Assembly: GCF_027451485.1 (NCBI RefSeq)
Contig: NZ_DAIDJE010000010.1
Coordinates: 1-38,109, forward strand
From: Bradyrhizobium sp.
GTDB taxonomy: Bacteria; Pseudomonadota; Alphaproteobacteria; Rhizobiales; Xanthobacteraceae
Direction of reading: 5' to 3'
DNA length: 38,109 bases
Shown in pieces: positions 14,612-23,902 of this stretch. Both the position numbers and the translations under genes were made by a program. How positions within the stretch are numbered: position 1 is the first letter of the stretch; the number at the start of each line of letters is the position of its first letter. The notes beneath the pieces were generated by a model. The model was not told the DNA's origin, searched no databases, and was given only the letters and a program-made list of their open reading frames with translations.

Positions 14612-17600
14612 TCTGCGGCCTCCAGGCGGGCGTTGCCGGACTGATCGGCCGCCGGCTGATCCAGCCAGTCGACCTTTGACATCTTGCGGACGATCACGAA
14701 CTCGTCGCGGTTGGAACCGACCGTGCCGTAATAGTTGAAGCCGTAGGCTTGCTGCACATAACCGCCGATCATGTGGGTCGGCTTGAGCACAACACGGGTG
14801 ACGGAGTTATGAATGCCGCCGCGCTGGCCGGTCTGCTCGGAGCCCGGCACGTTCACGATCTTCTCCTGCGCGTGATACATCATGCACATGCCCTGCTTGA
14901 CGCGTTGGGAAACCACCGCGCGCGCCACCAGCGCGCCGTTGGTGTTGTAGGCCTCGATCCAGTCGTTATCGGCGATACCGGCGGACCTCGCGTCCGTCTC
15001 GCTGATCCAAACGATCGGTCCGCCGCGCGACAGCGTCAGCATCAACAGGTTATCGGTATAGGTGGAGTGAATGCCCCACTTCTGGTGCGGGGTGATGAAG
15101 TTGAGCACCACCTGCGCATTGCCGTTCGGCTTGCGATCGATCACCGGCTTGACGGTCTTGGTGTCGATCGGCGGCCGATAGACGCAGAAGCCCTCGCCGA
15201 AGGCCCGCATCCATAAGTGATCTTGGTAGAGCTGCTGGCGGCCGGTCAGCGTGCGCCAAGGGATCAACTCGTGGACGTTCGTATAGCCTGCATTGTAGCA
15301 GACCTTTTCCGACTCCAGCCCCGACCAGATGGGCGAAGAGATGATCTTGCGCGGCTGCGCGACGATGTCGCGGTAGCGAATCTTCTCGTCCTCTTTCGGG
15401 ATCGCCAGATGCGTGTGGTCGCGCCCGGTAAATTCCCCGAGCGAGGTCCAGGCCTTGACCGCGACCTCACCATTTGTCTCCGGCGCAAGACTGAGGATCA
15501 CCTCGCAGGCGTCGATCGCGCTGTCGATGCGGGCGAGACCTTCGCTCGTCCCCTCCTCGGTCACGGCGCCGTTCAGCTTCTTGAGCAGTTCGACCTCGTG
15601 GCCGGTGTTCCAGCTCATGCCCTTGCCGCCGTTGCCGAGCTTGTTCATCAAAGGCCCGAGCGAGGTGAAACGCTTATAGAGATTCGGATAATCACGCTCG
15701 ACCACGGTGACGGCGGGCATTGTCTTGCCGGGAATCGGCTCGATCTCGCCCTTTTTCCAGTCCTTGACGTCGAAGGCTTGCGCGATCTCGCCGGCGCTGT
15801 CATGCATGATCGGCGTCAGCACCACATCCTCCTCGACCCCGAGCACTTCAGGCGCGACTTTGGAGAAGGCCTCCGCAATGCCTTTGTAGATGTCCCAGTC
15901 GCTGCGGGACTCCCAGACCGGATCGATCGCCGCCGACAATGGATGGATGAATGGGTGCATATCGGAGGTATTGAGATCGTTTTTCTCGTACCAGGTCGCC
16001 GTCGGCAGCACGATGTCGGAATACATGCAGGTCGTCGACATGCGAAAGTCGAGCGTCACGAGAAGATCGAGCTTCCCTTCCGGCGCTCGGTCGTGCCACT
16101 TCACTTCCGTCGATTTCATCCTGCCATGGTCGCCGAGATCCTTGCCGATCACGCCATGCTTGGTGCCGAGCAGGTGCTTCAGAAAATACTCGTGACCCTT
16201 GCCCGAGGCACCGAGCAGATTCGATCGCCAGACGAACAGGTTGCGCGGCCAGTTGTCCGGATTATCCGGATCCTCGCAGGATAGTTGCAAATCGCCCGAC
16301 TTCAGCGCTGTGGCCACATAGTCCTTTACTTCCATGCCAGACGCAGCAGCCCGCTTGGCGATATCGAGCGGATTGGTCTTGAGCTGCGGCGCGGACGGCA
16401 GCCAGCCCATCCGCTCGGCGCGGACGTTGTAATCGATTAGCGCACCATCCCACGCTCCCTTCGGCGCGGTCGGCGACAGAATTTCGCCGACGTCGAGCGT
16501 CTCATAGCGCCACTGATCGGTGTGGGCGTAGAACGCCGAAGTCGAATTCATCTGTCGCGGCGGCCGCCCCCAGTCGAGCGCGAAAGCCAATGGTGTCCAG
16601 CCCGATTGCGGTCGCAGCTTTTCCTGGCCAACATAGTGCGACCAGCCACCACCGGACTGCCCGACGCAACCGCACATCACCAGCATGTTGATGATACCGC
16701 GGTAGTTCATGTCCATGTGGTACCAATGGTTCAAACCTGCGCCGACGATCACCATCGAGCGGCCGCCGGTCTTTTCGGCGTTCCTGGCAAACTCGCGCGC
16801 TACCGTGATGATCTGCTCGCGCGGCACGCCCGAGATCCTTTCCGCCCAGGCCGGCGTATATGGCTCGACATCGTCATAGGTCCTGCCGAGATGCTCGCCG
16901 CCGAAGCCGCGATCAACGCCGTAGTTCGCAACAAAGAGGTCGAAAACCGAAGCGACGAGCGCCTCACCGTCTTTCAGCATCAGACGCTTGGCCGGAACCT
17001 TGCGCAACAGCACGTCCGGATGATCCGTGCCGCGGAAGTGGTCGTGCTCGCGATTGCCGAAATAGGGGAAGGCGACGTCGGCGAGTTCGTCCTTGATGTC
17101 GGCAAGCGACAGGCGAAGCTTCGTTTCCCGGCTCGCTGAGTCCTTCTCTTCCAGGTTCCATTTGCCCTTCTCGCCCCAGCGGAATCCGATCGAGCCATTC
17201 GGCACCACGACGTTGCCCGTCGCCTCGTCGATGGCCACGGTCTTCCACTCGGGATTGTTGGTTTCATTGAGCGAAGCGACGAAATCCGAAGCGCGCACGA
17301 ACCGCTCAGGGACAAGCCGGCCCTCGGATTTCACCAGCCGCACCAGAAATGGCATGTCCGTGTACTGGCGCGCGTAATCATTGAAGTATTTGGCCTGACG
17401 ATCGATGTGGAATTCCTTGAGGATTACGTGGCCCATTGCCATCGCGAGTGCGGCGTCGGTCCCCTGCTTCGGCGAGACCCAGAGATCGGCGAACTTCGAA
17501 GCTTCGGAATAGTCCGGGCAGATCACGACGCTCTTCGCGCCCTTGTAGCGAACTTCGGTGTAGAAATGCGCGTCGGGCGTGCGCGTCTGCGGGACGTTGG

Positions 17601-18360
17601 ATCCCCACAAAATGAGAAAGCCGGAATTGTACCAATCGGCGCTCTCCGGCACGTCGGTCTGCTCGCCCCAGGTCTGGGGCGAGGCCGGCGGCAGGTCGCA
17701 ATACCAGTCGTAGAATGACATGCAGACGCCGCCGAGCAGCGACAGGTATCGCGCACCCGCCGCATAGCTCACCATCGACATGGCGGGAATCGGCGAGAAG
17801 CCGAACACGCGGTCGGGGCCATAGGTCTTCGCGGTATAGGCGTTTGCCGCAGCGATGATCTCGTTGACTTCGGCCCAGTTGCAGCGAACGAAACCACCGA
17901 GGCCGCGCTTCTGCACGTAGGAAGCGCGCTTCTCGGGATTCTCGACGATCGACTTCCACGCGGCGACAGGCGTCATGGTCGCGCGCGCGGCGCGCCACAG
18001 CCTGATCAGGCGCGAGCGCACCAGCGGATATTTCACCCGGTTACCGGAATAGAGATACCAGCTGTAGCTCGCGCCGCGCGCGCAGCCGCGCGGCTCGTGA
18101 TTGGGAAGGTCGGGCCGTGTGCGCGGATAGTCCGTCTGCTGGGTTTCCCAGGTGACGATGCCGCCCTTGACATAGACCTTCCACGAACAGGATCCGGTGC
18201 AGTTAACGCCGTGGGTCGAACGCACGATCTTGTCGTGTTGCCAGCGCTTCCGGTATCCCTCCTCCCAGGAGCGATCTTCAGTGGTGGTCACACCGTGACC
18301 GCCGGAAAATTCCTCTTTCTCCCGCGTGAAGAACGTCAGCCGGTCGAGAAAATGGCTCAT
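14608..18360 (-). CDS. narG: Respiratory nitrate reductase alpha subunit (molybdopterin)
   Basis: NarG (1250 aa; E. coli 1247) reduces nitrate to nitrite at a bis-MGD molybdenum centre on the cytoplasmic side. The FS0 cluster ligands are visible as HGVNCTGSC (His50, Cys54, Cys58) and CARGAS (Cys93). The molybdenum-ligand Asp sits in the conserved SFYDWYCDLPPASP block (about 215-227). The N-terminus has the Tat-like remnant typical of NarG but no cleavable twin-arginine signal. It follows narK by 13 nt, so narK and narGHJI are one transcript. All key residues seem intact. Confidence 0.98.
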   Translation of the reverse strand: MSHFLDRLTFFTREKEEFSGGHGVTTTEDRSWEEGYRKRWQHDKIVRSTHGVNCTGSCSWKVYVKGGIVTWETQQTDYPRTRPDLPNHEPRGCARGASYSWYLYSGNRVKYPLVRSRLIRLWRAARATMTPVAAWKSIVENPEKRASYVQKRGLGGFVRCNWAEVNEIIAAANAYTAKTYGPDRVFGFSPIPAMSMVSYAAGARYLSLLGGVCMSFYDWYCDLPPASPQTWGEQTDVPESADWYNSGFLILWGSNVPQTRTPDAHFYTEVRYKGAKSVVICPDYSEASKFADLWVSPKQGTDAALAMAMGHVILKEFHIDRQAKYFNDYARQYTDMPFLVRLVKSEGRLVPERFVRASDFVASLNETNNPEWKTVAIDEATGNVVVPNGSIGFRWGEKGKWNLEEKDSASRETKLRLSLADIKDELADVAFPYFGNREHDHFRGTDHPDVLLRKVPAKRLMLKDGEALVASVFDLFVANYGVDRGFGGEHLGRTYDDVEPYTPAWAERISGVPREQIITVAREFARNAEKTGGRSMVIVGAGLNHWYHMDMNYRGIINMLVMCGCVGQSGGGWSHYVGQEKLRPQSGWTPLAFALDWGRPPRQMNSTSAFYAHTDQWRYETLDVGEILSPTAPKGAWDGALIDYNVRAERMGWLPSAPQLKTNPLDIAKRAAASGMEVKDYVATALKSGDLQLSCEDPDNPDNWPRNLFVWRSNLLGASGKGHEYFLKHLLGTKHGVIGKDLGDHGRMKSTEVKWHDRAPEGKLDLLVTLDFRMSTTCMYSDIVLPTATWYEKNDLNTSDMHPFIHPLSAAIDPVWESRSDWDIYKGIAEAFSKVAPEVLGVEEDVVLTPIMHDSAGEIAQAFDVKDWKKGEIEPIPGKTMPAVTVVERDYPNLYKRFTSLGPLMNKLGNGGKGMSWNTGHEVELLKKLNGAVTEEGTSEGLARIDSAIDACEVILSLAPETNGEVAVKAWTSLGEFTGRDHTHLAIPKEDEKIRYRDIVAQPRKIISSPIWSGLESEKVCYNAGYTNVHELIPWRTLTGRQQLYQDHLWMRAFGEGFCVYRPPIDTKTVKPVIDRKPNGNAQVVLNFITPHQKWGIHSTYTDNLLMLTLSRGGPIVWISETDARSAGIADNDWIEAYNTNGALVARAVVSQRVKQGMCMMYHAQEKIVNVPGSEQTGQRGGIHNSVTRVVLKPTHMIGGYVQQAYGFNYYGTVGSNRDEFVIVRKMSKVDWLDQPAADQSGNARLEAAE

Positions 18361-18373
18361 CCTTACGGTCTCC

Positions 18374-21115
18374 TTATTCAGCAGGCTGGGCCGCAGAGAA
18401 CCGACCGCCTCGCTCGACGTCGTGAAGCAGGCCGCCCTTTCGGGTGTAGACGGCCCAGGTGATGACGATGCAGGTCACGTAGAAGATGAAAAAGCCCCAC
18501 AGCGCCGCCTGCACGCCGCCGGTGAGGTCGATCGAGGTTCCGTATGATTTCGGAATGAAGAACGCGCCGAACGCCGCGATCGCCGAGGTGAAGCCGGTGA
18601 TGGCAGCCGACTCCTTTTCCGCCTGCCGCAATCGCGTTGCCGCATCCGCCGTCGGCATCAGACGGCTCATCTCCTGGCGCATGATGTTGGGGATCATCTG
18701 GAAAGTAGATGCGTTGCCGACGCCCGTTGCGAAGAACAGCAGCAGGAACATCGCGAAAAATCCCCAGAAGGCGCCGGGCTGATCCTTGATGCCGAGGAAA
18801 TAAAGCACCCCAAGCACGCCCACCATCATCAGGCCGAACACCCCGACCGTCACCCGGCCGCCGCCCCACCTGTCAGCCATCCACCCGGTAGCCGAGCGTG
18901 AGAGCGCGCCAACCAGCGGACCCAGGAAGGCGAATTGCAGGGCGTCGACGGCTGGAAACTGGGTCTTTGCCAGCAGCGGGAAGCCTGCGGAGTAGCCGAT
19001 GAACGAGCCGAAAGTGCCGGTATAGAGCCAGCACATGATCCAGTTGTGTTTGCGCTGGAAGATCACCGCCTGGTCGGCGAACGACGCTTTGGCCGACGCA
19101 ATGTCATTCATGCCGAACCAGGCGGCAAAGGCGCTGGCAACGATGAATGGCACCCAGACGAAGCCGGCATTCTGCAACCAAAGCGGCGCCTGCGTGGTTC
19201 CACTCTTCACCATCGTCGGATCGCCAGCGAACCAGCCGAACACGCCCGCGGTGATCACGATCGGCACGACGAACTGCACGACGCTGACACCGAGGTTGCC
19301 CAGGCCGGCGTTGAGCGCAAGTGCGTTGCCCTTTTCCGCGCGCGGAAAGAAGAAGGAGATGTTGGCCATCGACGAGGCAAAATTGCCGCCGCCCAGCCCG
19401 CAGAGCAGCGCCAGCGCCAGGAAGATCCAGTACGGCGTGGCCGGCGTCTGCACCGCATAGCCAATGCCGAGCGCCGGAATCAGAAGCGACCAGGTCGCCA
19501 GCGTCGTCCACAGCCTGCCGCCGAAGATCGGCACCATGAAGGAATAGAAGATGCGCAACACCGCACCTGAAATGCCCGGGAGCGCCGCCAGCCAGAACAG
19601 TTGATCGGTGGTGTACTTGAATCCGACCGCGGGAAGCTTGGCGACCACCACCGACCAGACCTGCCAGATGGCGAAGGACAGCAGCAGCGCCGGGATCGAG
19701 ATCCAGAGATTACGTCGCGCAATCGCGCGCCCGCTTCGGGTCCAGAACGCATTGTCTTCCGGACGCCAATCGGTGAGCACGGCGCCCGACAGCGCACCGA
19801 CATGCTCGGGCGCGTGGATTTCCTGCATTTCGGGAAGTTCGGGCAGCTTCTTCAGGGCCTCGCCGACGACGCCGCGCTCCATTTGCCGGATCGAGACGTG
19901 CATCCAGACCAACGCCGAGGTGACCAGCAGGAACAGCAGCATAAAGCAGCTGGTCCACAAGCCGGTCAGGTCAACGAGCGCGCCAAAGGCGATCGGCAGC
20001 ACAAATCCACCGAGACCACCGATCATGCCGACGAGACCGCCGACCGCGCCAACACTGCTCGGATAATAGACCGGAATGTGCTTGTAGACAGCGGCTTTGC
20101 CGAGCGCCATGAAGAAGCCAAGCACGAAGATGGTCACCACAAATGGCACCAGGCCCATCTCCAGATGGAAGCGGAGAGTCCCGCTGACCGTCTTCACGGC
20201 ATAGTCGGTCGGCGGATACGACAGAATGAAGGTGGCGGCCACGGCGACCAGAAACGTCCAGTACATCACCCGCCGCGCCCCGTAGCGATCGGAGAGGTGG
20301 CCGCCATAGGCGCGGAACACGCTTGCGGGGAACGAGAACATCGCCGCCGTCATGCCTGCGGTCTCGATGTCGACGCCATAGACCTTGATCAGGTATTGCG
20401 GCAACCACAGCGCCAGCGCCACGAAGGCGCCGAACAGAAAGAAATAATACAGCGCGAAGCGCCAGACCTGAACGTTCTTCAGCGGCGCAAGCTCAAGCCA
20501 TGCACTCTTCGGCTTCTCGCTTGCGGCGCGCCGAGCGCGTGTCACCGGATCCTCCTCGGAGAAGATCCAGAACAGAATTCCCATTGCGCCGATCGCAAGC
20601 GCCCAGACCTGCGCGACCGCTTGCCAGCCATAGGCGACGAGGACGAAGGGAGCGAGAAATTTGGTGACGGCGGCCCCGACATTGCCGGCGCCGAAAATGC
20701 CGAGCGCCGTGCCCTGCCTGGTGGCCGGAAAGAAACGGGAAACATAGGCGACGCCAACGGCAAACGATCCGCCGGCGATGCCGACGAAGAGCGCGGCGAT
20801 CAGGAACTGGGGATAAGTGTGCGCCCATGTCAGCAGATAGGTCGCAATCGCCGCAGCGAGCATGACCACCGTATAGACGCGCCGCCCGCCATATTGGTCG
20901 GTCCAGATTCCGAGCACGAGGCGGATAAGCGAGCCGCTGAGAATCGGCGTGCCAATGAGAAGGCCAAACTCCGTGTCATTCAGCCCAAGCTGCTGCTTGA
21001 TCCGGATCCCGATGATCGAGAAAATCGTCCAGACGGCGAAGCAGATGGTGAAGGCAATTGTGGAGAGCCAGAGCGCTCGGCCCCGGTGCAGGGACCCTGA
21101 ATCCATATCGCCCAT
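18374..21115 (-). CDS. narK: Fused NarK1-NarK2 nitrate/nitrite transporter
   Basis: The 913-aa protein holds two complete major-facilitator units of about 12 helices each, joined near residue 430-470. Each half carries its own nitrate-transporter signature, GGSFAVGVAYVSRFFPATRQG in the first and GGGNFASSMANISFFFPRAEKG in the second. In denitrifiers such as Paracoccus, the equivalent fusion combines a proton-nitrate symporter (NarK1) with a nitrate/nitrite antiporter (NarK2). I chose the ATG at 21115 because GGAGAG lies 6 nt upstream; an upstream ATG at 21169 adds 18 residues without such a site. It is the first gene of the nar operon and has a FixK-type box 66 nt upstream. Confidence 0.95.
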   Translation of the reverse strand: MGDMDSGSLHRGRALWLSTIAFTICFAVWTIFSIIGIRIKQQLGLNDTEFGLLIGTPILSGSLIRLVLGIWTDQYGGRRVYTVVMLAAAIATYLLTWAHTYPQFLIAALFVGIAGGSFAVGVAYVSRFFPATRQGTALGIFGAGNVGAAVTKFLAPFVLVAYGWQAVAQVWALAIGAMGILFWIFSEEDPVTRARRAASEKPKSAWLELAPLKNVQVWRFALYYFFLFGAFVALALWLPQYLIKVYGVDIETAGMTAAMFSFPASVFRAYGGHLSDRYGARRVMYWTFLVAVAATFILSYPPTDYAVKTVSGTLRFHLEMGLVPFVVTIFVLGFFMALGKAAVYKHIPVYYPSSVGAVGGLVGMIGGLGGFVLPIAFGALVDLTGLWTSCFMLLFLLVTSALVWMHVSIRQMERGVVGEALKKLPELPEMQEIHAPEHVGALSGAVLTDWRPEDNAFWTRSGRAIARRNLWISIPALLLSFAIWQVWSVVVAKLPAVGFKYTTDQLFWLAALPGISGAVLRIFYSFMVPIFGGRLWTTLATWSLLIPALGIGYAVQTPATPYWIFLALALLCGLGGGNFASSMANISFFFPRAEKGNALALNAGLGNLGVSVVQFVVPIVITAGVFGWFAGDPTMVKSGTTQAPLWLQNAGFVWVPFIVASAFAAWFGMNDIASAKASFADQAVIFQRKHNWIMCWLYTGTFGSFIGYSAGFPLLAKTQFPAVDALQFAFLGPLVGALSRSATGWMADRWGGGRVTVGVFGLMMVGVLGVLYFLGIKDQPGAFWGFFAMFLLLFFATGVGNASTFQMIPNIMRQEMSRLMPTADAATRLRQAEKESAAITGFTSAIAAFGAFFIPKSYGTSIDLTGGVQAALWGFFIFYVTCIVITWAVYTRKGGLLHDVERGGRFSAAQPAE

Positions 21116-21180
21116 AGAACTCTCCGATTCGATGATCCGATCTCGGAGAGGCACATGCGCAAACTTCATTTCGTCCGTAG

Positions 21181-21194
21181 TTGCGCTGGATCAA
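21181..21194 (-). promoter_or_regulatory. FixK/FNR-type operator upstream of narK
   Basis: TTGCGCTGGATCAA fits the FixK2-type pattern TTG[A/C]-N6-[T/G]CAA. Its centre is 72 nt before the narK ATG, which allows the usual -41.5 activator position with a leader of about 30 nt. It lies in the divergent region between narK and the Crp/Fnr regulator gene. Confidence 0.68.
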
Positions 21195-21305
21195 TCAACC
21201 GGGCGATGCCTGGGCGAAACCGGCTCAATTTTGCCAGAGGCCGGCACTCGAATTGCATTTTGTCTCGTTTTGATTTGATATTTGTCACAGCCAGGAGACT
21301 ATCAG

Positions 21306-22004
21306 GTGCGCCCTGACGATTTTGAGCAGGTGAAAGCGGTGCCTTTGTTCGCGCACTTGACCGACCAAAGTCTCGGCCTGTTGCTGGATGGAGCACTGCT
21401 GCAGCATTTTCCGGTCGGTGTGAACTTGATACGCGAAGGTGATCGTCCTGACTTCCTGCATGTCCTACTCGATGGGCTGGTCGAGATTTTCACCGAGCAG
21501 GACGATGTTGAATGGGGGATTTCGCTGGTCAGCCCGGTGACAACGTTCATTCTGGCGGCCGTGATCAGCCGCCAGCCTTATTTGAGTTCGGCGAGGACCT
21601 TGAAGGAGTCGCGCATTCTGCTCATTCCGGCGAAACACGTGCATACCGTCTTCGATCGGGACATCGAACTCGCCCAAGTAATGGCTGGCGAACTCGCCGT
21701 CGCCTATCGCGGTGTCGTGAAGAAGTTGAAGGGCTACGTGGCGCGGTCGAGTGCTCAGCGCCTCGCAAACTGGATTTTGGCCGAAGCGCGGAGCGAGGCA
21801 TCAGGTACCCAGATCGTTCTGCCGTTTGACCGCGCCACCCTCGCTTCTCACATCGGCACCACGCGTGAGAATTTATCCCGCAATCTCGCCCAACTCACCC
21901 ATTACGGTGTCCGCATTCGCGGCCGGGTGATCGTGATCGATCGAAAGGATTTGCTGGAGGCGTTCGCGCGGCCGCAAAGATTTATCGACGATCCGAATTC
22001 CTAG
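21306..22004 (+). CDS. Crp/Fnr-family transcriptional regulator, cysteine-free
   Basis: The 232-aa protein has a cNMP-binding-type effector domain (about 8-120), a dimer helix (about 125-150) and a C-terminal winged helix. The recognition helix TTRENLSRNLAQL keeps the E-x-x-S-R residues by which FNR and FixK read TTGA half-sites. There is not a single Cys, so it cannot hold the oxygen-labile cluster of FNR; it may be of the NnrR/DNR or another non-cluster type. Start: GTG at 21306 with AGGAGA 7 nt upstream; a TTG at 21282 has no site. It is divergent from narK, so it likely controls the nar operon through the box at 21181. Confidence 0.88.
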   Translation: MRPDDFEQVKAVPLFAHLTDQSLGLLLDGALLQHFPVGVNLIREGDRPDFLHVLLDGLVEIFTEQDDVEWGISLVSPVTTFILAAVISRQPYLSSARTLKESRILLIPAKHVHTVFDRDIELAQVMAGELAVAYRGVVKKLKGYVARSSAQRLANWILAEARSEASGTQIVLPFDRATLASHIGTTRENLSRNLAQLTHYGVRIRGRVIVIDRKDLLEAFARPQRFIDDPNS

Positions 22005-22172
22005 TCCGGGCCGTCGTTACGATTTTACTATTTGATCCAGAGATGAGCGACGCCGCCATGCGCAGCCGAAAATCGGCGTCCAGGATCAGATCATCGACCA
22101 CCATAAAGCTACATAGGCCCTGCCCGGTATTGTTGCGTCGGATCCAAACAGGGCGCGCGGGTACGCAAGGAA

Positions 22173-23192
22173 TTACCGACCCGATTTCGCAAATAGACGC
22201 GCCAGTTCCCAAGCCAAACCGATGAAAGCCAGCATCCAGGCGGCCAGCGCAACCACAAACATCGCGGGCGGCAAGGGAGCGAGGAATGGAAGGTCAAGGG
22301 CCGCAGCCATTTGTCTTGTCGCGACCGTATACATGCCCAACGGAAAGACTGCCCCCCAATAAAGCGGGTCATAGCGCAGGGGAAATCGCCGGACCAGATG
22401 CCGCCAGACACCGAGCACGAGCAGCATCGGAATCCACCACGTGCCGGTTGCCCAGTAAAAGACGGTGAAGCCCTTGAGGAAAGGCAGAAGCGAGGCGAGA
22501 AATGGCGCGTCAGACGTGTTCTGCACCAGGCGTGCGCCGGCGAGGGTCGAGATCGCCATCGCACCCATATTGATCCAGTAAGGGGGTGCCAGATCGCCCG
22601 GTGAGAAGGCGAAGAAAGTGTAGCGGTAAAAGATGAGGGAAATGATCCAGATATAGAGCATTCCACCCCACAGCCACATGGAGAGCGAGAAGAAATTGAG
22701 TTCTAGCCGAAGCGGCTGCGGCCATTCGCTGGCGACCAAAGCTGCCAGAACAGCGATCGATTGCGTGGAAACTACTGCGATAAGCCAGGCACCCGTCAGT
22801 CCCTTCTCAAGGGGTGGCTTCTCTTGCTTGACCGTGAAGGCCGTGAAGATCGTATAGGTCAGACCAATCCACAACGCTGTGCCAAGGGCGAGGAATATCG
22901 TTGCCGCCGCCAGACTTCGCGCGATGAGCAGGAATTGATTGCCGAGAATGCAAGACGCCGCAACCGAGGTGAAAAAGCCCGGCCCAAGCCGGTGATCGGT
23001 CATATCGGCGAAGAAGAGCCCTGGGTAGCGGACTGCACGCAGCACGGTCAGACATGCCAATACGACATAAGACATGAAATTGAAGGCAAACAATCCGTTT
23101 GCGAGAACGGCAAACCCGAAATCCCAGGCCGCAATCGAAATCACCCCGGTCGCCATCACGAGCGCAAAATATGCGGGTGATAGATGTTTCAC
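22173..23192 (-). CDS. TehA/SLAC1-type (TDT family) anion channel or transporter
   Basis: The 339-aa protein has about ten hydrophobic helices and typical TDT-family segments: LSPAYFALVMATGVISIAAW at the N-terminus, MWLWGGMLYIW and WWIPMLLVLGVWRH. Family members include bacterial TehA, the plant anion channel SLAC1 and Mae1-type dicarboxylate carriers. I chose the GTG at 23192 because the family begins just there and GAGGG lies upstream; longer in-frame starts add a non-conserved tail of 61 residues. Placed beside the nar locus and behind a FixK-like box, it may move nitrate, nitrite or another anion during anaerobic growth; tellurite resistance is not implied. Confidence 0.82.
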   Translation of the reverse strand: MKHLSPAYFALVMATGVISIAAWDFGFAVLANGLFAFNFMSYVVLACLTVLRAVRYPGLFFADMTDHRLGPGFFTSVAASCILGNQFLLIARSLAAATIFLALGTALWIGLTYTIFTAFTVKQEKPPLEKGLTGAWLIAVVSTQSIAVLAALVASEWPQPLRLELNFFSLSMWLWGGMLYIWIISLIFYRYTFFAFSPGDLAPPYWINMGAMAISTLAGARLVQNTSDAPFLASLLPFLKGFTVFYWATGTWWIPMLLVLGVWRHLVRRFPLRYDPLYWGAVFPLGMYTVATRQMAAALDLPFLAPLPPAMFVVALAAWMLAFIGLAWELARLFAKSGR

Positions 23193-23258
23193 CGACAAAA
23201 TTCCCTCGCGGCAATCTCTCGTCGAGAGGCAAAGTAAACTGGCGCAGCCTCGCGCTGT

Positions 23259-23272
23259 TTGTCCAAGCGCAA
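23259..23272 (-). promoter_or_regulatory. FixK/FNR-like box upstream of the TDT gene
   Basis: TTGTCCAAGCGCAA has the TTG-N8-CAA core. Its fourth base differs from the FixK2 consensus. The centre is about 73 nt before the GTG start, almost the same spacing as the box before narK. Confidence 0.42.
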
Positions 23273-23902
23273 GTCCGGTGGCATATCGCAGCGCAGTTTG
23301 CGTCGGAACAACGATCGTCATTGCGCGGCAGCTAGCAGACATTCCATCGCCCCCAACGATCCAAGCCGTGGCCAATTGCGGCGCGGCGCCATGGTGCCTC
23401 GGTCCGCCTGATCGAACAGGCGCCGATCAGTTGCGGGTGGTAAAACGCTCATGCGCGCAATTTCGGCTTGATGCGCATGCTCGCCGCCGGTGCAAACCAA
23501 TCGGCCGGTCGGGGCGCTGCCCCCGGCGGTCCGATCGAGATCACTCAAGGCAAAAGCGGCAAGCCGCGTGTTGAAGGTGGCATTACCGTCCCGACCGGGC
23601 GCGGTTTCTATAATGAAAGGTCCGCCGCCAATGTTAGGCCCAAAGATGACATGCTCGATTTCCTCGACGACGGCAGCAACTACGGCGAAGGTTGTCCTGC
23701 GCGGACGCAACGCATCGACGCCTGGTTATCAGTTGTCGACAAAGCGGCTGCGGGGGCGTGACGTTCCTGGGACGCTATCGCGGACCAAATAGCCAAGTTT
23801 CTTTCTGTCCGCTCGATCGCCCGCCCATTTCTCGCCGCCATTATCATTCAGCGAAGCCTGCAGGAGCTGGTCCCCGAGGCGGCGCGTTCCCGAAGGTTCC
23901 GT
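23273..23902. other. Long stretch without a firm gene
   Basis: Overlapping frames exist on both strands, none with a ribosome binding site or recognised family. The best plus-strand candidate starts at ATG 23471 and ends TGA 23761 (96 aa, MRMLAAGANQSAGRG...); its codon choice is moderately coding-like and it contains KPRVEGGITVPTGRGFYNE, but I cannot assign it. It may be a decayed gene between the TDT gene and the hydrolase. Confidence 0.3.

Noticed and set aside
19601..21100. 499-codon plus-strand open frame opposite narK
   Set aside because: The translation is a charged, low-complexity mirror of a membrane protein gene; such antisense frames are common in high-GC DNA.
21270..21290. Second Fnr/Crp-like site (TTGAT-ATTT-GTCAC) just before the regulator start
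   Set aside because: Only one half-site is good and it overlaps the region close to the GTG start; I could not support it as an operator.
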